Source: Croceicoccus bisphenolivorans (lineage in GTDB: Bacteria; Pseudomonadota; Alphaproteobacteria; Sphingomonadales; Sphingomonadaceae). Taken from it: a DNA stretch of 64,000 nt. Below are positions 46,113 to 55,000 of the stretch, in pieces; position 1 is the stretch's first letter; every line of letters starts with the position of its first letter. Location: the NCBI RefSeq assembly GCF_001634625.1, contig NZ_LRSE01000013.1, positions 1 to 64,000 of the forward strand, given 5' to 3'. Under the pieces are notes generated by a model. The model saw only the letters and a program-made list of their open reading frames with translations, was not told where the DNA came from and searched no databases. The position numbers were made by a program, and so were the translations under genes.

Positions 46113-46322
46113 TTGTACCTCCTTCCCGTCGCGCTCGTTGCAGTCGCCGGTTGCGATCCGAATGCATCGCCCACTTATGGTGACACGGGCCTGCCGAAGA
46201 ATTGCCGCGCCATCATCCAGGCGAACCTTGAGGGGTGGCATGCCGAAAGTTACACCGCCGACGAAGCCCTGACCTCGATCGAGCGAAACTGCGGGGAGAA
46301 TGGGCATTCGTGGGGTCGCTAA
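46113..46322 (+). CDS. Small lipoprotein of the element
   Basis: 69 aa, TTG start (in-frame stop 9 bp upstream fixes the limit). Lipobox VAGC (Cys14 in VALVAVAGC) then a mature 55-aa chain with two more Cys (KNCRAI, ERNCGEN). No family recognised. Confidence 0.5.
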   Translation: MYLLPVALVAVAGCDPNASPTYGDTGLPKNCRAIIQANLEGWHAESYTADEALTSIERNCGENGHSWGR

Positions 46323-46360
46323 GGGGGTGGTCCCCGTCCCTATCCGCGTAGGCCGGATCG

Positions 46361-47230
46361 TTAGATCAGGTCATCCCATCCGTCGTCCGCATGACCCACA
46401 AAGCGGCCCATCGCCTCGACGAGACCAGGTGCATACTCCTCGAGCACCTCGGCGAGGAGACGGGGGGGCAATTCCATATCCATCACCGGTCGGAGGCTCT
46501 TGGCTGCTTTGCGTTTCAGCTGAGCCTCACGGGCATCCTGATCCCAGTCCGGTGTCTCTCTGCCACCCTTCTCGAGCCGTTCGGTCTCCCGCCTAGCTGC
46601 GGACCATGAGAGAACTGGGTGCTGCGTAGGGTCGACCTCAGCCGCCACGAGTGTTTTCCGTGCAGACCGCATATTGGAGACTGCGCGGGGGCCGATGCCG
46701 TAGAGTGCCGCTGTCTTTGCAATGGAAACATCGTCTCCACGGGCAACTGCGGCCCACGCGGCATCCATCTTGTCCGTAGGTGACATGGAGAGCCGGTTCT
46801 TCTTATTGTCGCGTACACTCTCTTGGATGGCCCAATGGACCCGACCGGCACCCGTCAGTTCCGACTGGAGAGCTTGCACGGGTACGGGTTCTGTCCTTCC
46901 CGCCTGTCGGTATGCCTCGAGCCTGTGGTGGCCGTCGAGCAGATACCAGCTGTCACCGAACGCTGCGATGGTGACGGGGTCCAGATCGGTCCCTGCCTTC
47001 GCGATCCTGGCGAGCTCAGCAATGTGCCGTTCGCTCCTACCAGGGGCATAAGCGATGCTATCGAAGCGGGGTTGAAAGACGGCACTGTTTTCGCGGATGC
47101 TGTCGAGATGCAGGTAGGCTGGCGATCCTGTTAGCGAGGCTTCGGCAGCTGCTTCGGCCAGGGCCTGTATCTCTTGGGATCGCGCGTCACGCGTCGGTAT
47201 GGCAAGGGTGTGCATCTGGGTTTCCGGCAT
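46361..47230 (-). CDS. ParB-like nuclease-domain protein
   Basis: 289 aa. ParB/Spo0J-like N-terminal domain with the CTP/nuclease motif LLDGHHRLEAYRQAG (GHHR at 100-103) and a helix-turn-helix-like middle (SPTDKMDAAWAAVARGDDVSIAKTAALYGIGPRAVSNMR, about 155-195). No ParA is present, so it may act as a plasmid/phage-type regulator or nuclease. ATG 47230 chosen. A near-palindrome lies upstream. Confidence 0.78.
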   Translation of the reverse strand: MPETQMHTLAIPTRDARSQEIQALAEAAAEASLTGSPAYLHLDSIRENSAVFQPRFDSIAYAPGRSERHIAELARIAKAGTDLDPVTIAAFGDSWYLLDGHHRLEAYRQAGRTEPVPVQALQSELTGAGRVHWAIQESVRDNKKNRLSMSPTDKMDAAWAAVARGDDVSIAKTAALYGIGPRAVSNMRSARKTLVAAEVDPTQHPVLSWSAARRETERLEKGGRETPDWDQDAREAQLKRKAAKSLRPVMDMELPPRLLAEVLEEYAPGLVEAMGRFVGHADDGWDDLI

Positions 47231-47272
47231 CAAACTTCTGCGCATTTGGCCTATGCATGGTGCAGAGGCAAG

Positions 47273-47290
47273 CCCTAAGGTACCGTAGGG
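47273..47290. promoter_or_regulatory. 18-bp near-palindrome upstream of the ParB-like gene
   Basis: CCCTAAGGTACCGTAGGG is palindromic except one pair. It lies 43 bp before the ParB-like start and could be an operator or a parS-like site; no second copy was noticed. Confidence 0.35.
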
Positions 47291-47482
47291 CATCCACTGG
47301 GCCCACACGGGCCTGTAGATGCCATGGGGCGGGGCGCGGCTACTACGGGTGTGGGGTTTCTCTGGGTTGCCTGTTGGGGCTCTGGGGGCTCCTGTAGGTC
47401 CCTCGGTGGCCGTCTGGGCATCCGCCCTGAAACCGCTTTTGCTCCACTACGGCCACCCGATTATTTTCGGCCACTCGCGGCC

Positions 47483-48034
47483 TTAGGAGGCATCCTCAAG
47501 TGCCCGATAGACAGACGCACGAGCGATGCGCAGCTGCTTCGAGATTTGGGTGGGTGTAACACCCTCCGCCCTGAGCCGCCTTACGTCCTCCACAGGCACC
47601 GTGGGCTTCCGTCCCTTGTAGACACCAGCTGCCTTGGCCTTCGCGATCCCTTCGGCCTGTCGCTCCTTCCTCAGCGCGGTCTCAAACTGCGCGAAGACCC
47701 CCAGCATCTGAAGGAAGGCGATGCCAGCCGCAGAGGAGGTGTCGATCGGCTGCTCGGTCGCCTGCAGGTGGGCACCCTTGGACCTGATGGTCCCAACGAT
47801 GTCCTCAAGGTCCTTCACGGAACGGGCCAGCCGGTCGATGCGGGTCACCATCAAGGTGTCGCCCTCACGGAGGAAGTCGAGGACCGTCTGCAGCTCCTCG
47901 CGGCCCTTCAGGCTTGTGCCTGACCGCTTCTCGGCGCGGACGGTGGCGCACCCTGCAGCCTTGAGGGCGTCTACCTGGATAGTGCAGTCCTGGTCTTCCG
48001 AGCTCGCTCTGGCGTATCCGATCGTCGTGGTCAT
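47483..48034 (-). CDS. Serine recombinase (resolvase/invertase family)
   Basis: 183 aa, standard small serine recombinase. Catalytic Ser in YARASSEDQ (near residue 11), the MVTRIDRLARSVKDL motif with active-site Arg, helix E (GIAFLQMLGVFAQFETALRKERQAEGIAKAKAAGVYKGRKP), and a C-terminal HTH (VTPTQISKQLRIARASVYRAL). It may resolve dimers of the element or invert a segment. A 12-bp palindrome precedes it. Confidence 0.95.
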   Translation of the reverse strand: MTTTIGYARASSEDQDCTIQVDALKAAGCATVRAEKRSGTSLKGREELQTVLDFLREGDTLMVTRIDRLARSVKDLEDIVGTIRSKGAHLQATEQPIDTSSAAGIAFLQMLGVFAQFETALRKERQAEGIAKAKAAGVYKGRKPTVPVEDVRRLRAEGVTPTQISKQLRIARASVYRALEDAS

Positions 48035-48049
48035 GATTGTGTCTCTCTA

Positions 48050-48061
48050 GGGTCTAGACCC
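48050..48061. promoter_or_regulatory. Palindrome upstream of the resolvase gene
   Basis: GGGTCTAGACCC, exact 12-bp palindrome 15 bp before the resolvase ATG. TTGACA on the minus strand at 48094-48089 may be a -35. It could be a res-site half or an autoregulatory operator. Confidence 0.4.
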
Positions 48062-48683
48062 GACCCTTTGCACTGTCTCATTCCTCTATGTCAACCCTAA
48101 TGGGACAAGAAGGATGTCTCACGCCACCGTCTCCTACGAGTATACCCCAACGGACGGCTGGCCGCTCTAGTGCCACCGTGGCGGCAAATGTCGTCGCGGG
48201 GGAGGTGGCCAATGCCGATTACCCTTAGGCCCCCCAATGTGCCGAGTGGTCGACGATCGGAGCGATAGCGAGGGTGGGGGGTAACTCGGCGACTGGCGAT
48301 CCGGTGCGAGGTCGGGTTGAGAGAATGACGGGAATGTCATGGGTCCCCTACGGGTCCCTCCCAGTCGCCCTGATGTTACCTGCGGAAATCCCGAAATCAC
48401 AATTCAAAACTGGCGGCTTCGCTGCAGGCCACTTTGCAGGTCCGACCCCTCCCTCTTTTCCTGCGTTTCTGTGCATTCCCAGGGCGCAAGCCAGCTTCAG
48501 GCCAGCACTAGTGCCGAATAATGCACAACCAACCGACGCGGCGTCTCGGGGCGGGGTCTGTCAGGCCCTCAGCCACCAATAGGGCCGACCATCGCAAAAC
48601 CGTCGCCAAAACGACGTCGCGGTGATGGTGTGCGAGTTGTACAACCTGCCCAGGTCGCTCCTGGGCTGCCGAAAGCCCCCAAA
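48062..48683. other. Non-coding stretch inside the element
   Basis: About 620 bp between the divergent resolvase and Bro-N genes. Open frames here have poor composition and no ribosome sites. CGTCG-CCAAAA-CGACG near 48600 can form a small hairpin. A regulatory or origin role is possible but I see no iterons. Confidence 0.5.
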
Positions 48684-49283
48684 ATGCAAACCTATGCCAC
48701 CCCAGCGGTCCCTGTACGCCGTGCCCCCTCACACCTGAGGAGCGGCCTTGCCCCTCTGGTCAGTCCTGCCGTTCCACTTACTCAAGCCTCCGACGACGCG
48801 GTCAGCGAGGAAATCCTCTTCCACCGCAATCCCATTCGCATCGTGGTGGCCAACGGGACCCTTTGGTTCGCCGCACCCGACCTTGTCGATGCTTTGGGTT
48901 GGGCACCATGGACCCTCGAGACGGCCAAGACCTCCCCAGCCATCCCAAGCTACTGTCGCAGCACAGGCATCGAGCTCGAGGACCCCGAGATTGAGGGAGA
49001 GCCCGACGGGGCCGTCACCCTACTGTCTCCGATTGGAGTATGGCTCTGGACCGAAGCCACGGATGCCCTCCGAGCGCAGCATCTCACGTCGTGGACGAAG
49101 AGGCAGATGCTGGAGCTGGTGCCGACCGTCCGGCGTGACGATCCCGCCTCGTTCCTCGCACTCATGCCCAGCGGTCTACTTCCGCCTCACCCGACCAAAC
49201 GCTCCGGCAGGCATCGAGAGTGGATCGACCTGAAGGAAGCCCACCCATATCTCAGGTGGGAGCGCATAGACCGGTCGCACTAA
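48684..49283 (+). CDS. Bro-N domain (phage antirepressor-like) protein
   Basis: 199 aa. The region SEEILFHRNPIRIVVANGTLWFAAPDLVDALGW (about residues 40-75) and TLLSPIGVWLWTEATDALRAQHLTSWTKRQMLELVP are the two halves of a Bro-N domain, found in phage antirepressors and viral Bro proteins. The C-terminus (basic, RWERIDRSH) is not recognised. ATG 48684 chosen; a GTG at 48630 would add 18 residues. Strong terminator follows. Confidence 0.7.
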   Translation: MQTYATPAVPVRRAPSHLRSGLAPLVSPAVPLTQASDDAVSEEILFHRNPIRIVVANGTLWFAAPDLVDALGWAPWTLETAKTSPAIPSYCRSTGIELEDPEIEGEPDGAVTLLSPIGVWLWTEATDALRAQHLTSWTKRQMLELVPTVRRDDPASFLALMPSGLLPPHPTKRSGRHREWIDLKEAHPYLRWERIDRSH

Positions 49284-49289
49284 ATGATA

Positions 49290-49326
49290 CCCCCAGGAAG
49301 CCTCAGGGCCTCCTGGGGGATTTTTT
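49290..49326 (+). terminator. Terminator after the Bro-N gene
   Basis: CCCCCAGG pairs with CCTGGGGG (inner stem GCC/GGC around TCA) and is followed by ATTTTTT. Confidence 0.9.
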
Positions 49327-49355
49327 CGAAATGCTATGAAGCTGGCGAAGGCGTC

Positions 49356-49556
49356 TCAGTGTGGCAACGGGGTCGAGGGCGCAGGAACCAACCGCAAGTC
49401 GGGAGGCAACTGCTCCTCGGCCTCGTCGTCCCATTCGTCCGGTAGGTCCTGGTAGAAGAGGCGCAGGAAGTTCGTCCTGTTCCGCTCCCTTCCTAGCTTC
49501 TCGAGCCAGCGGTCAATCTCGGCCCAGTGGCCCTCAAGGTCAAATCCTTCGGACAT
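49356..49556 (-). CDS. Small acidic protein of the element (66 aa)
   Basis: 66 aa, acidic, with GHWAEIDRWLEKLGRERNRTNFLRLFYQDL and a Pro-rich tail. It starts 5 bp after the stop of the 52-aa gene, so the two are probably co-translated. A longer 143-aa reading in the same frame exists, but its N-terminal half overlaps the 52-aa gene, which has the better ribosome site. Confidence 0.5.
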   Translation of the reverse strand: MSEGFDLEGHWAEIDRWLEKLGRERNRTNFLRLFYQDLPDEWDDEAEEQLPPDLRLVPAPSTPLPH

Positions 49557-49561
49557 GCCGC

Positions 49562-49720
49562 TTAGCCACTCGCCGCCAACAAGCGCCTCAGGTCCGCTTC
49601 TGTCACCACAACGCTCTGTGGGCCCCGCTCGGTATCCTTCTGGCATAGGACGATGACGCCGTCTCCCATATGCTGCGCGATGCCATCGGCCAAAGCTGTA
49701 GTCCCCTGTATTCGGCTCAT
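49562..49720 (-). CDS. Hidden 52-aa protein of the element
   Basis: Read on the minus strand in a different frame from the longer alternative. It begins MSRIQGTTALADGIAQHMG and ends TEADLRRLLAASG, with VIVLCQKD and SVVVTEADL strands like a small beta-alpha domain. GGGAGG lies about 11 bp before the ATG. No family recognised. Confidence 0.5.
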   Translation of the reverse strand: MSRIQGTTALADGIAQHMGDGVIVLCQKDTERGPQSVVVTEADLRRLLAASG

Positions 49721-49745
49721 ATCGTCGGGCCTCCCGCCCTTGAAA

Positions 49746-49754
49746 GTGGTACAA
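49746..49754 (+). repeat. GTGGTACAA copy near attR
   Basis: Same 9-mer as at 43785-43793. The distance to the attR core (74 bp) nearly equals that from attL core to the left copy (76 bp). Confidence 0.45.
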
Positions 49755-49828
49755 AACCGAGTACATTGATGTCACCTCGGTGCTCAAAAAGCCAAGGAAA
49801 TCAGCCGTTAGGAGCAGGGACTATCTCC

Positions 49829-49845
49829 TCCTCGCGGGGCATCCA
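49829..49845 (+). repeat. attR core
   Basis: TCCTCGCGGGGCATCCA, exact copy of the tRNA-Gln 3' end. Marks the right boundary of the element. Confidence 0.88.
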
Positions 49846-49870
49846 ATCCTTGCATCTCGGGTAGCAGCGG

Positions 49871-50638
49871 TCAGTTCAGCGCGGCGCCGTCCACTTGCGC
49901 GCGAAGATTACGCAGGATGCGGCGCGAGATCTGGCGCTGTTTTTCATTGTCGAGCGGCAGGTCGGCGTCGAACTTGGCATCGTCGCTTTCGGCAAAGACA
50001 TAGCGGGTGACGATCGCCCTTTCCCGCGCAAGATCGCGTTCCACCGCCGCCAGTTCGTCCGGATGCACCGTTCCGGGCATTGTTTCCCGCTTGCGCAGCG
50101 TGTCCTTCGCGATCTCTCGACAGGCGCGTTCGCGCATCCGGTCTTCATACCGTTCCAGCATGGCGTCGAACGCCTCTCGCGCGATGCGGGTGGCGACCAT
50201 GGCCTCTACCCTCGATTGCGCCAGATCGTCCTCGATCTCGAACGGAGTGCGTTCGGCGTCATCGGCAAGCAGGGCATCGAGCGAGACCGTGCGGGCCCCG
50301 ACTCTTTTCGCGCTGTCACGCGAATCCAGCCGCACCCTGTGGCGCAGCGCCTGCAGTTCGCAGCGCAGCTGCCAGTTCACGAACGTGGTGAACCGTGCGC
50401 GTTCCGGATCGTAGTCGCATATAGCCCTGTGCACGCCGATCGCGCAGGCCTGCCGCGCATCGTCTGCCATGTCGGTCAGGCCATAGGCCCGCGTGAAATG
50501 CCGGATGCGCGGTGCGATGAGTTGCAGGATGCGATCGAAATGCCGGTTCCGCCTGGCCTCTGTCCGCATGTCGGCGTCGGCGGGCAAGGCCCGGATCGCG
50601 GCGACTTCGCGTTCGAGGGCATCGGTCGTGGCGGACAT
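49871..50638 (-). CDS. Protein with sigma-70 region 2 only
   Basis: 255 aa. FTRAYGLTDMADDARQACAIGVHRAICDYDPERARFTTFVNWQLRCELQALRHR (about 48-100) reads as sigma-70 region 2 (core-binding and -10 recognition). No region 4 is recognisable: the C-terminal half is a charged helical segment. It might be a diverged sigma factor or an anti/adaptor protein. It lies just outside attR. Confidence 0.7.
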   Translation of the reverse strand: MSATTDALEREVAAIRALPADADMRTEARRNRHFDRILQLIAPRIRHFTRAYGLTDMADDARQACAIGVHRAICDYDPERARFTTFVNWQLRCELQALRHRVRLDSRDSAKRVGARTVSLDALLADDAERTPFEIEDDLAQSRVEAMVATRIAREAFDAMLERYEDRMRERACREIAKDTLRKRETMPGTVHPDELAAVERDLARERAIVTRYVFAESDDAKFDADLPLDNEKQRQISRRILRNLRAQVDGAALN

Positions 50639-50750
50639 CGGCGCGTCAACTCCCTGCTGCCGGCACGACTGGCCGGAGCAAACAGGGTTAACGGCGGCGC
50701 CTCAACACCACGCGCAGCGGCGGATAGGCAGTTTCCCGTAGGTTTTTCGA

Positions 50751-52034
50751 TCAGCCGAGCGCGGCGTCGAGTGCATGGATGGCAAGCCCGACAAGCCCGC
50801 CCACCAGCGTTCCGTTGATCCGGATAAACTGCAGGTCGCGGCCGACCGCGCCCTCCACCCTCTGCGTGATCGTCGTCGCATCCCAGCGCTTCACCGTTTC
50901 GGAAACCAGCCGGACAAGCTGGTCGCCATAGCGGTTGGCGATGCCCACGGCGCTGCGACGGGCAAAGCGGTTGATCTGCACCTGCAGGCGCGCATCATCG
51001 CGCAGGGCCTGCCCCAGTTCGGCCAGCGCGCCGCCAAGCTGCCCCGCAAGGGCATTGTCGGGGCTGCGCGCGGTTGCGATCAGGTTGCGGCGCAAACGCT
51101 CCCACACGCCTTGCCACCACGTTCCGACGGCGGGGCTGTTCAGGATCTCGTGCTTGATCCCTTCCACCTTGGCGCGCATGTCCGGATCGTGCGACAGATC
51201 GTGCGCCAGCTTCTCCAGCCCTTCCTGCACCTTGCCGCGCACCGGATGGTCGGGATCGACCAGCATTTCAGCCAGCAGGCGGTAGAGCCCGTCGAGAACC
51301 GAGTTCGCGAGCCTTTCGTCCAGACCGGTCCAGCGCAGCAGCGCATTGGCGCGTTCGTGGATCATCGCGCGAACCATAGGCTCGTTCGCTTCCAGCGTGA
51401 TTCCCGCCCAGCGGATCGCGGCATCGATCAACGGCAAGTGCTTGCGGTCGGCAATGGCCGCGCCCAGCACCTGTCCCAGCAGCGGCGAGATTTCCAGCCG
51501 GTCGGCTTGCGACTTCAATCCGGCGCGAACCTGTTCGCCCAGCCGTTCGGGATCGAGCGATTCGAGCACTTCGGCGAACAGTTCGGCCGCGCCGGCGCGC
51601 ATGCCGCTGTTGCCGCGCTTGGCCGGATCGGCAAGGTAATCGCCCAGCGCGCGGGCGATGTTCATCCCGCTCATCCGGCGGGCCACGACTTGCGGGGTGA
51701 GGAAATTGGTGCGCAGGAAACCGGCCATCGTTTCGGCGATGCGGTCCTTGTTCGTCGGAATGATCGCGGTGTGCGGTATCGGCAGGCCGAGCGGGCGGCG
51801 GAACAAGGCGGTTACGGCGAACCAGTCGGCCAAGGCGCCGACCATCGCCGCTTCGGCAAAGGCCATCACGTAACCCACGGCAGGGTGCAGGCCCAGATAT
51901 TGGCGCGCGACGAGAAAAACCGCGGCCATCAGGATCAGCAAGCCCGTTGCCACCATGCGCATCGCGCGCGCGCGATCCTGCACAGGTGCCGACGCGAGGG
52001 CGGAGCTGGAATCTCGCGGTGTCAGGCCGGCCAA
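50751..52034 (-). CDS. DUF445 family membrane protein
   Basis: 427 aa. Two N-terminal helices (residues 25-75, including AFAEAAMVGALADWFAVTALFRRPLGLPIPHTAIIPTNKDRI, the DUF445 signature) and one C-terminal helix. The middle is helical and may lie in the periplasm. Function unknown. Downstream of the RND genes, 20 bp apart. Confidence 0.9.
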   Translation of the reverse strand: MAGLTPRDSSSALASAPVQDRARAMRMVATGLLILMAAVFLVARQYLGLHPAVGYVMAFAEAAMVGALADWFAVTALFRRPLGLPIPHTAIIPTNKDRIAETMAGFLRTNFLTPQVVARRMSGMNIARALGDYLADPAKRGNSGMRAGAAELFAEVLESLDPERLGEQVRAGLKSQADRLEISPLLGQVLGAAIADRKHLPLIDAAIRWAGITLEANEPMVRAMIHERANALLRWTGLDERLANSVLDGLYRLLAEMLVDPDHPVRGKVQEGLEKLAHDLSHDPDMRAKVEGIKHEILNSPAVGTWWQGVWERLRRNLIATARSPDNALAGQLGGALAELGQALRDDARLQVQINRFARRSAVGIANRYGDQLVRLVSETVKRWDATTITQRVEGAVGRDLQFIRINGTLVGGLVGLAIHALDAALG

Positions 52035-52054
52035 GGTTCTTTCGGTCCCGCTGG

Positions 52055-55000
52055 CTATTCCGCCGGTAGCGCGTCGTCGCGCTTACCGTCATGCTGCTCA
52101 TCGCCGGGGCGATAGGTTAGCAGCAGGGTGCGCAGCTTGGGTCCGATCCGTTTCTCGAACCCGTCCGCCAGGCTGAAACCGGCCGGCACGATGACAAGCG
52201 TCAGCAGGGTCGAAAGCAGCAAGCCGCCGATCACGACCGTCCCCATCGGAGAGCGCCACGCACCGTCACCACCAAGCGACAGCGCCGTCGGCACCATGCC
52301 CGCGGCCATGGCAACGGTCGTCATCACGATCGGCTGTGCGCGCTTGTGCCCGGCATCGATGATTGCTTCCTTTTTCGGCACGCCGCTTTCCATTTCCTCG
52401 ATCGCGAAGTCGATCAGGAGGATCGAGTTCTTCGCAACGATACCAAGCAGCATCAGGATGCCAATATAGACCGGCATGGAAATCGAGCCTGCCGTATCGC
52501 TGAAAAAGCCGAGAAAGCCGAGCACGAGCAATCCGCCAAGCGGGGCGAGCAGTAGCGATGTCATGTTCACCAGCGGGGAAACGACGCGCTTGTAGAGGAG
52601 GACCAGCACCGCAAAGACGAGGAAAATGCCGGTGACGACCGCGATGAGGAAGTTCGTGACCATTTCCTGCTGCCACTCGTCCTCGCCCACTGGCGCGGTG
52701 CTGACTCCGGTCGGCAGATCGCTCAGCGTGGGGAGCTTGTAAATCTCCTCCATCACCGGCCCTTTTACCGCGCCCTCGCCAAGATCGGCACCGATCAGGA
52801 TGCGCCGGGACTGGTTGAAGCGCTGGATTTGGGTGGGGCCTGCGCCGAAGCTGATGTCGGCCACCCGGCCCAGCGGCACCGATCCTCCACTGGCAGTCGG
52901 CACGGGCAGGTTCTCGATCGTCGCGATGTCCTGCCGCGATTGCTTGGCAAGGATCACGCGGATCGGGATCTGCCGGTCCGACAGCGAGAACTTGGCCGCG
53001 TTCTGGTCGATCTCGCCAATCGTGGCGATGCGGATCGCCTGGCTGAGCGCCGCAGTCGTCACGCCCAGCTGGGCGGCAAGCTCCGGGCGCGGCGAAATGA
53101 TCAGCTCGGGCCGCTGCAGATCAGCCTCGATCCGGGGGGCAACGACGTCGTTCACGCCGCGCATCTCTTCGACCACATTATTGGCCGTGCTCTTCAACAG
53201 ATCGGGATCGGAGCCCGAGAGCATGATCGTGATGGCCCGCCCCGATCCAAAGCCACCGGCCTGCGATGCGAAGGAAATGCGGGCATCGGCAATGTTCTGC
53301 ATCTTGGGTGTGAGCCGCCGCTCGAATTCGATGCTGGTCGTTTCGCGATCGTCCTTGAGCTTGATGAAGATGCGGGCATTGCCTTCGTTTACCGATTCCA
53401 GCGCCCGCTCTACCTCCGGTTGCTGGTAAAGAAGTTCGGACACCTCGTCGGCTACGCGTGTCGTCTGCTCCAGCGTCGTGCCGGGCACCATCTCGATCCG
53501 GACCTGGCTCGTGTCCGAATCCGTATTCGGCTGGAATTCCTGCGGCAGCGCCAGGAACAGGACGATCGTCAGGACGAGCGCGCCGATACCTGCCGTGAAC
53601 GCCCAGAAACGATGATCGAACACGCGGGCGTAGGCCCGGTGCCCGAACGCCGTCAACTTTGCAAAAGCCCCCTGACCCGTACGGCGATACGCCGCGGCAA
53701 GCGTCGCGATCAGCAGACTGACGAGGAACAGGGCCCCTCCGGCAATTCCGGCGATGAGCAACGATTTGCCCAGCGCACCAAACAGAGCCGCAAGTGCCGC
53801 CCCGGTGGTATCCCCATAGTCTGCGGTGGCCAGCAGAATGGGTGCGGCTGTACCGAAGACGAACAACGCCAGAATGGCTGCCGGCACGAACATCTCGATA
53901 TCGCGCGATGCCATCGCCTTGCGGCGTTCCGCCTTGGATTCGTCCAGCATGAAGGGCAGCACCTTCATGTAAAGGTCCATCATCGGGCCGCCGCCATGTT
54001 CGGCATGCCCCTTCGCCCGAAGGAAATAGGCAGCGATCATCGGCGTGATCATGCGCGCGACGGCAAGGCTCATCAAAACGGCGGCCACGACCGTCAGGCC
54101 GAAATTCTTGAAGAACTGACCCGACAGACCCGGCATCAGGCCGACTGGCAGGAACACGGCCACGATCGACATTGTCGTCGCCACGACCGCCAGCCCGATT
54201 TCATCGGCCGCATCGATCGATGCCTGATAGGCCGACTTGCCCATGCGCATGTGGCGCACGATGTTCTCGATTTCGACGATTGCGTCATCGACCAGCACGC
54301 CCGCCACGAGGCTTAGCGCGAGCAGCGACAGCGTGTTGAGCGAGAATCCCATGAGTTCCATGAACCAGAACGTCGGGATTGCCGAAAGCGGGATGGCGAT
54401 GGCGCTGATGATCGTCGCCCGCCAGTCGCGCAGGAAGAAGAACACGACGACAATGGCCAGCAAGGCCCCTTCGACCAGTGCCTCGATCGAGCTCTTGTAC
54501 TGTTCCTTGGTGTATTTGACCGTCGTGAACTGGGGAAAGATGTGGATGCCGGGATTGTCGGCGATGATCTGGTCGATCTCCTCCATCGCGGCGTCATACA
54601 CCGTCACCTCGGACGCGCCCTTGGCACGTTCGATCCCGAAAGTTACGACCTGCCGTCCCTTTAGCTTGGCGACACGAACCTGTTCCGAATAGCCATCGGT
54701 GACGGTGGCCACGTCCTTCAGCCGGATGATGCGTCCGCCGGAAAGGTTGATACGCGTCTCGCCCAGGTCATAGGCATCGCGGGCATTGCCCAGAACGCGG
54801 ACCGACTGGCGAGCGCCGGCGATTTCCGCACGACCACCGGCAGCATCGACGTTGACCTGCCGCAGGACCGAGTTGATCTGCGCCGCGGTAACGCCCAGCG
54901 ACTGCATCTTCTGGGGATCGAGCACCACGCGAATTTCGCGATCGACGCCGCCGCGACGGCTAACCGCAGCCATCCCCTCGATCGAGAGCAGACGTTTGGA

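Larger units (their letters stand above)
43692..49845. mobile_element. Integrative element at tRNA-Gln(CTG), about 6.1 kb
   Basis: Bounded by exact 17-bp copies of the tRNA 3' end. The first gene is a tyrosine recombinase reading away from the tRNA, the usual layout for tRNA-targeting islands. Contents: integrase, two small envelope proteins, ParB-domain protein, serine resolvase, Bro-N protein and two tiny genes. The absence of visible replication, conjugation or virion genes suggests a satellite or a decayed island. Confidence 0.88.

Noticed and set aside
48274-48582. 102-codon frame inside the element
   Set aside because: No ribosome site, Pro/Ala-biased composition and no homology by eye; treated as non-coding.
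49356-49787. Single 143-aa gene
   Set aside because: Its N-terminal half overlaps a better-supported 52-aa frame, and the 66-aa C-terminal part has its own ATG right after it.
43692-49845. Insertion sequence or composite transposon
   Set aside because: No DDE transposase or terminal inverted repeats; the tRNA-derived direct repeats and integrase explain the boundaries better.
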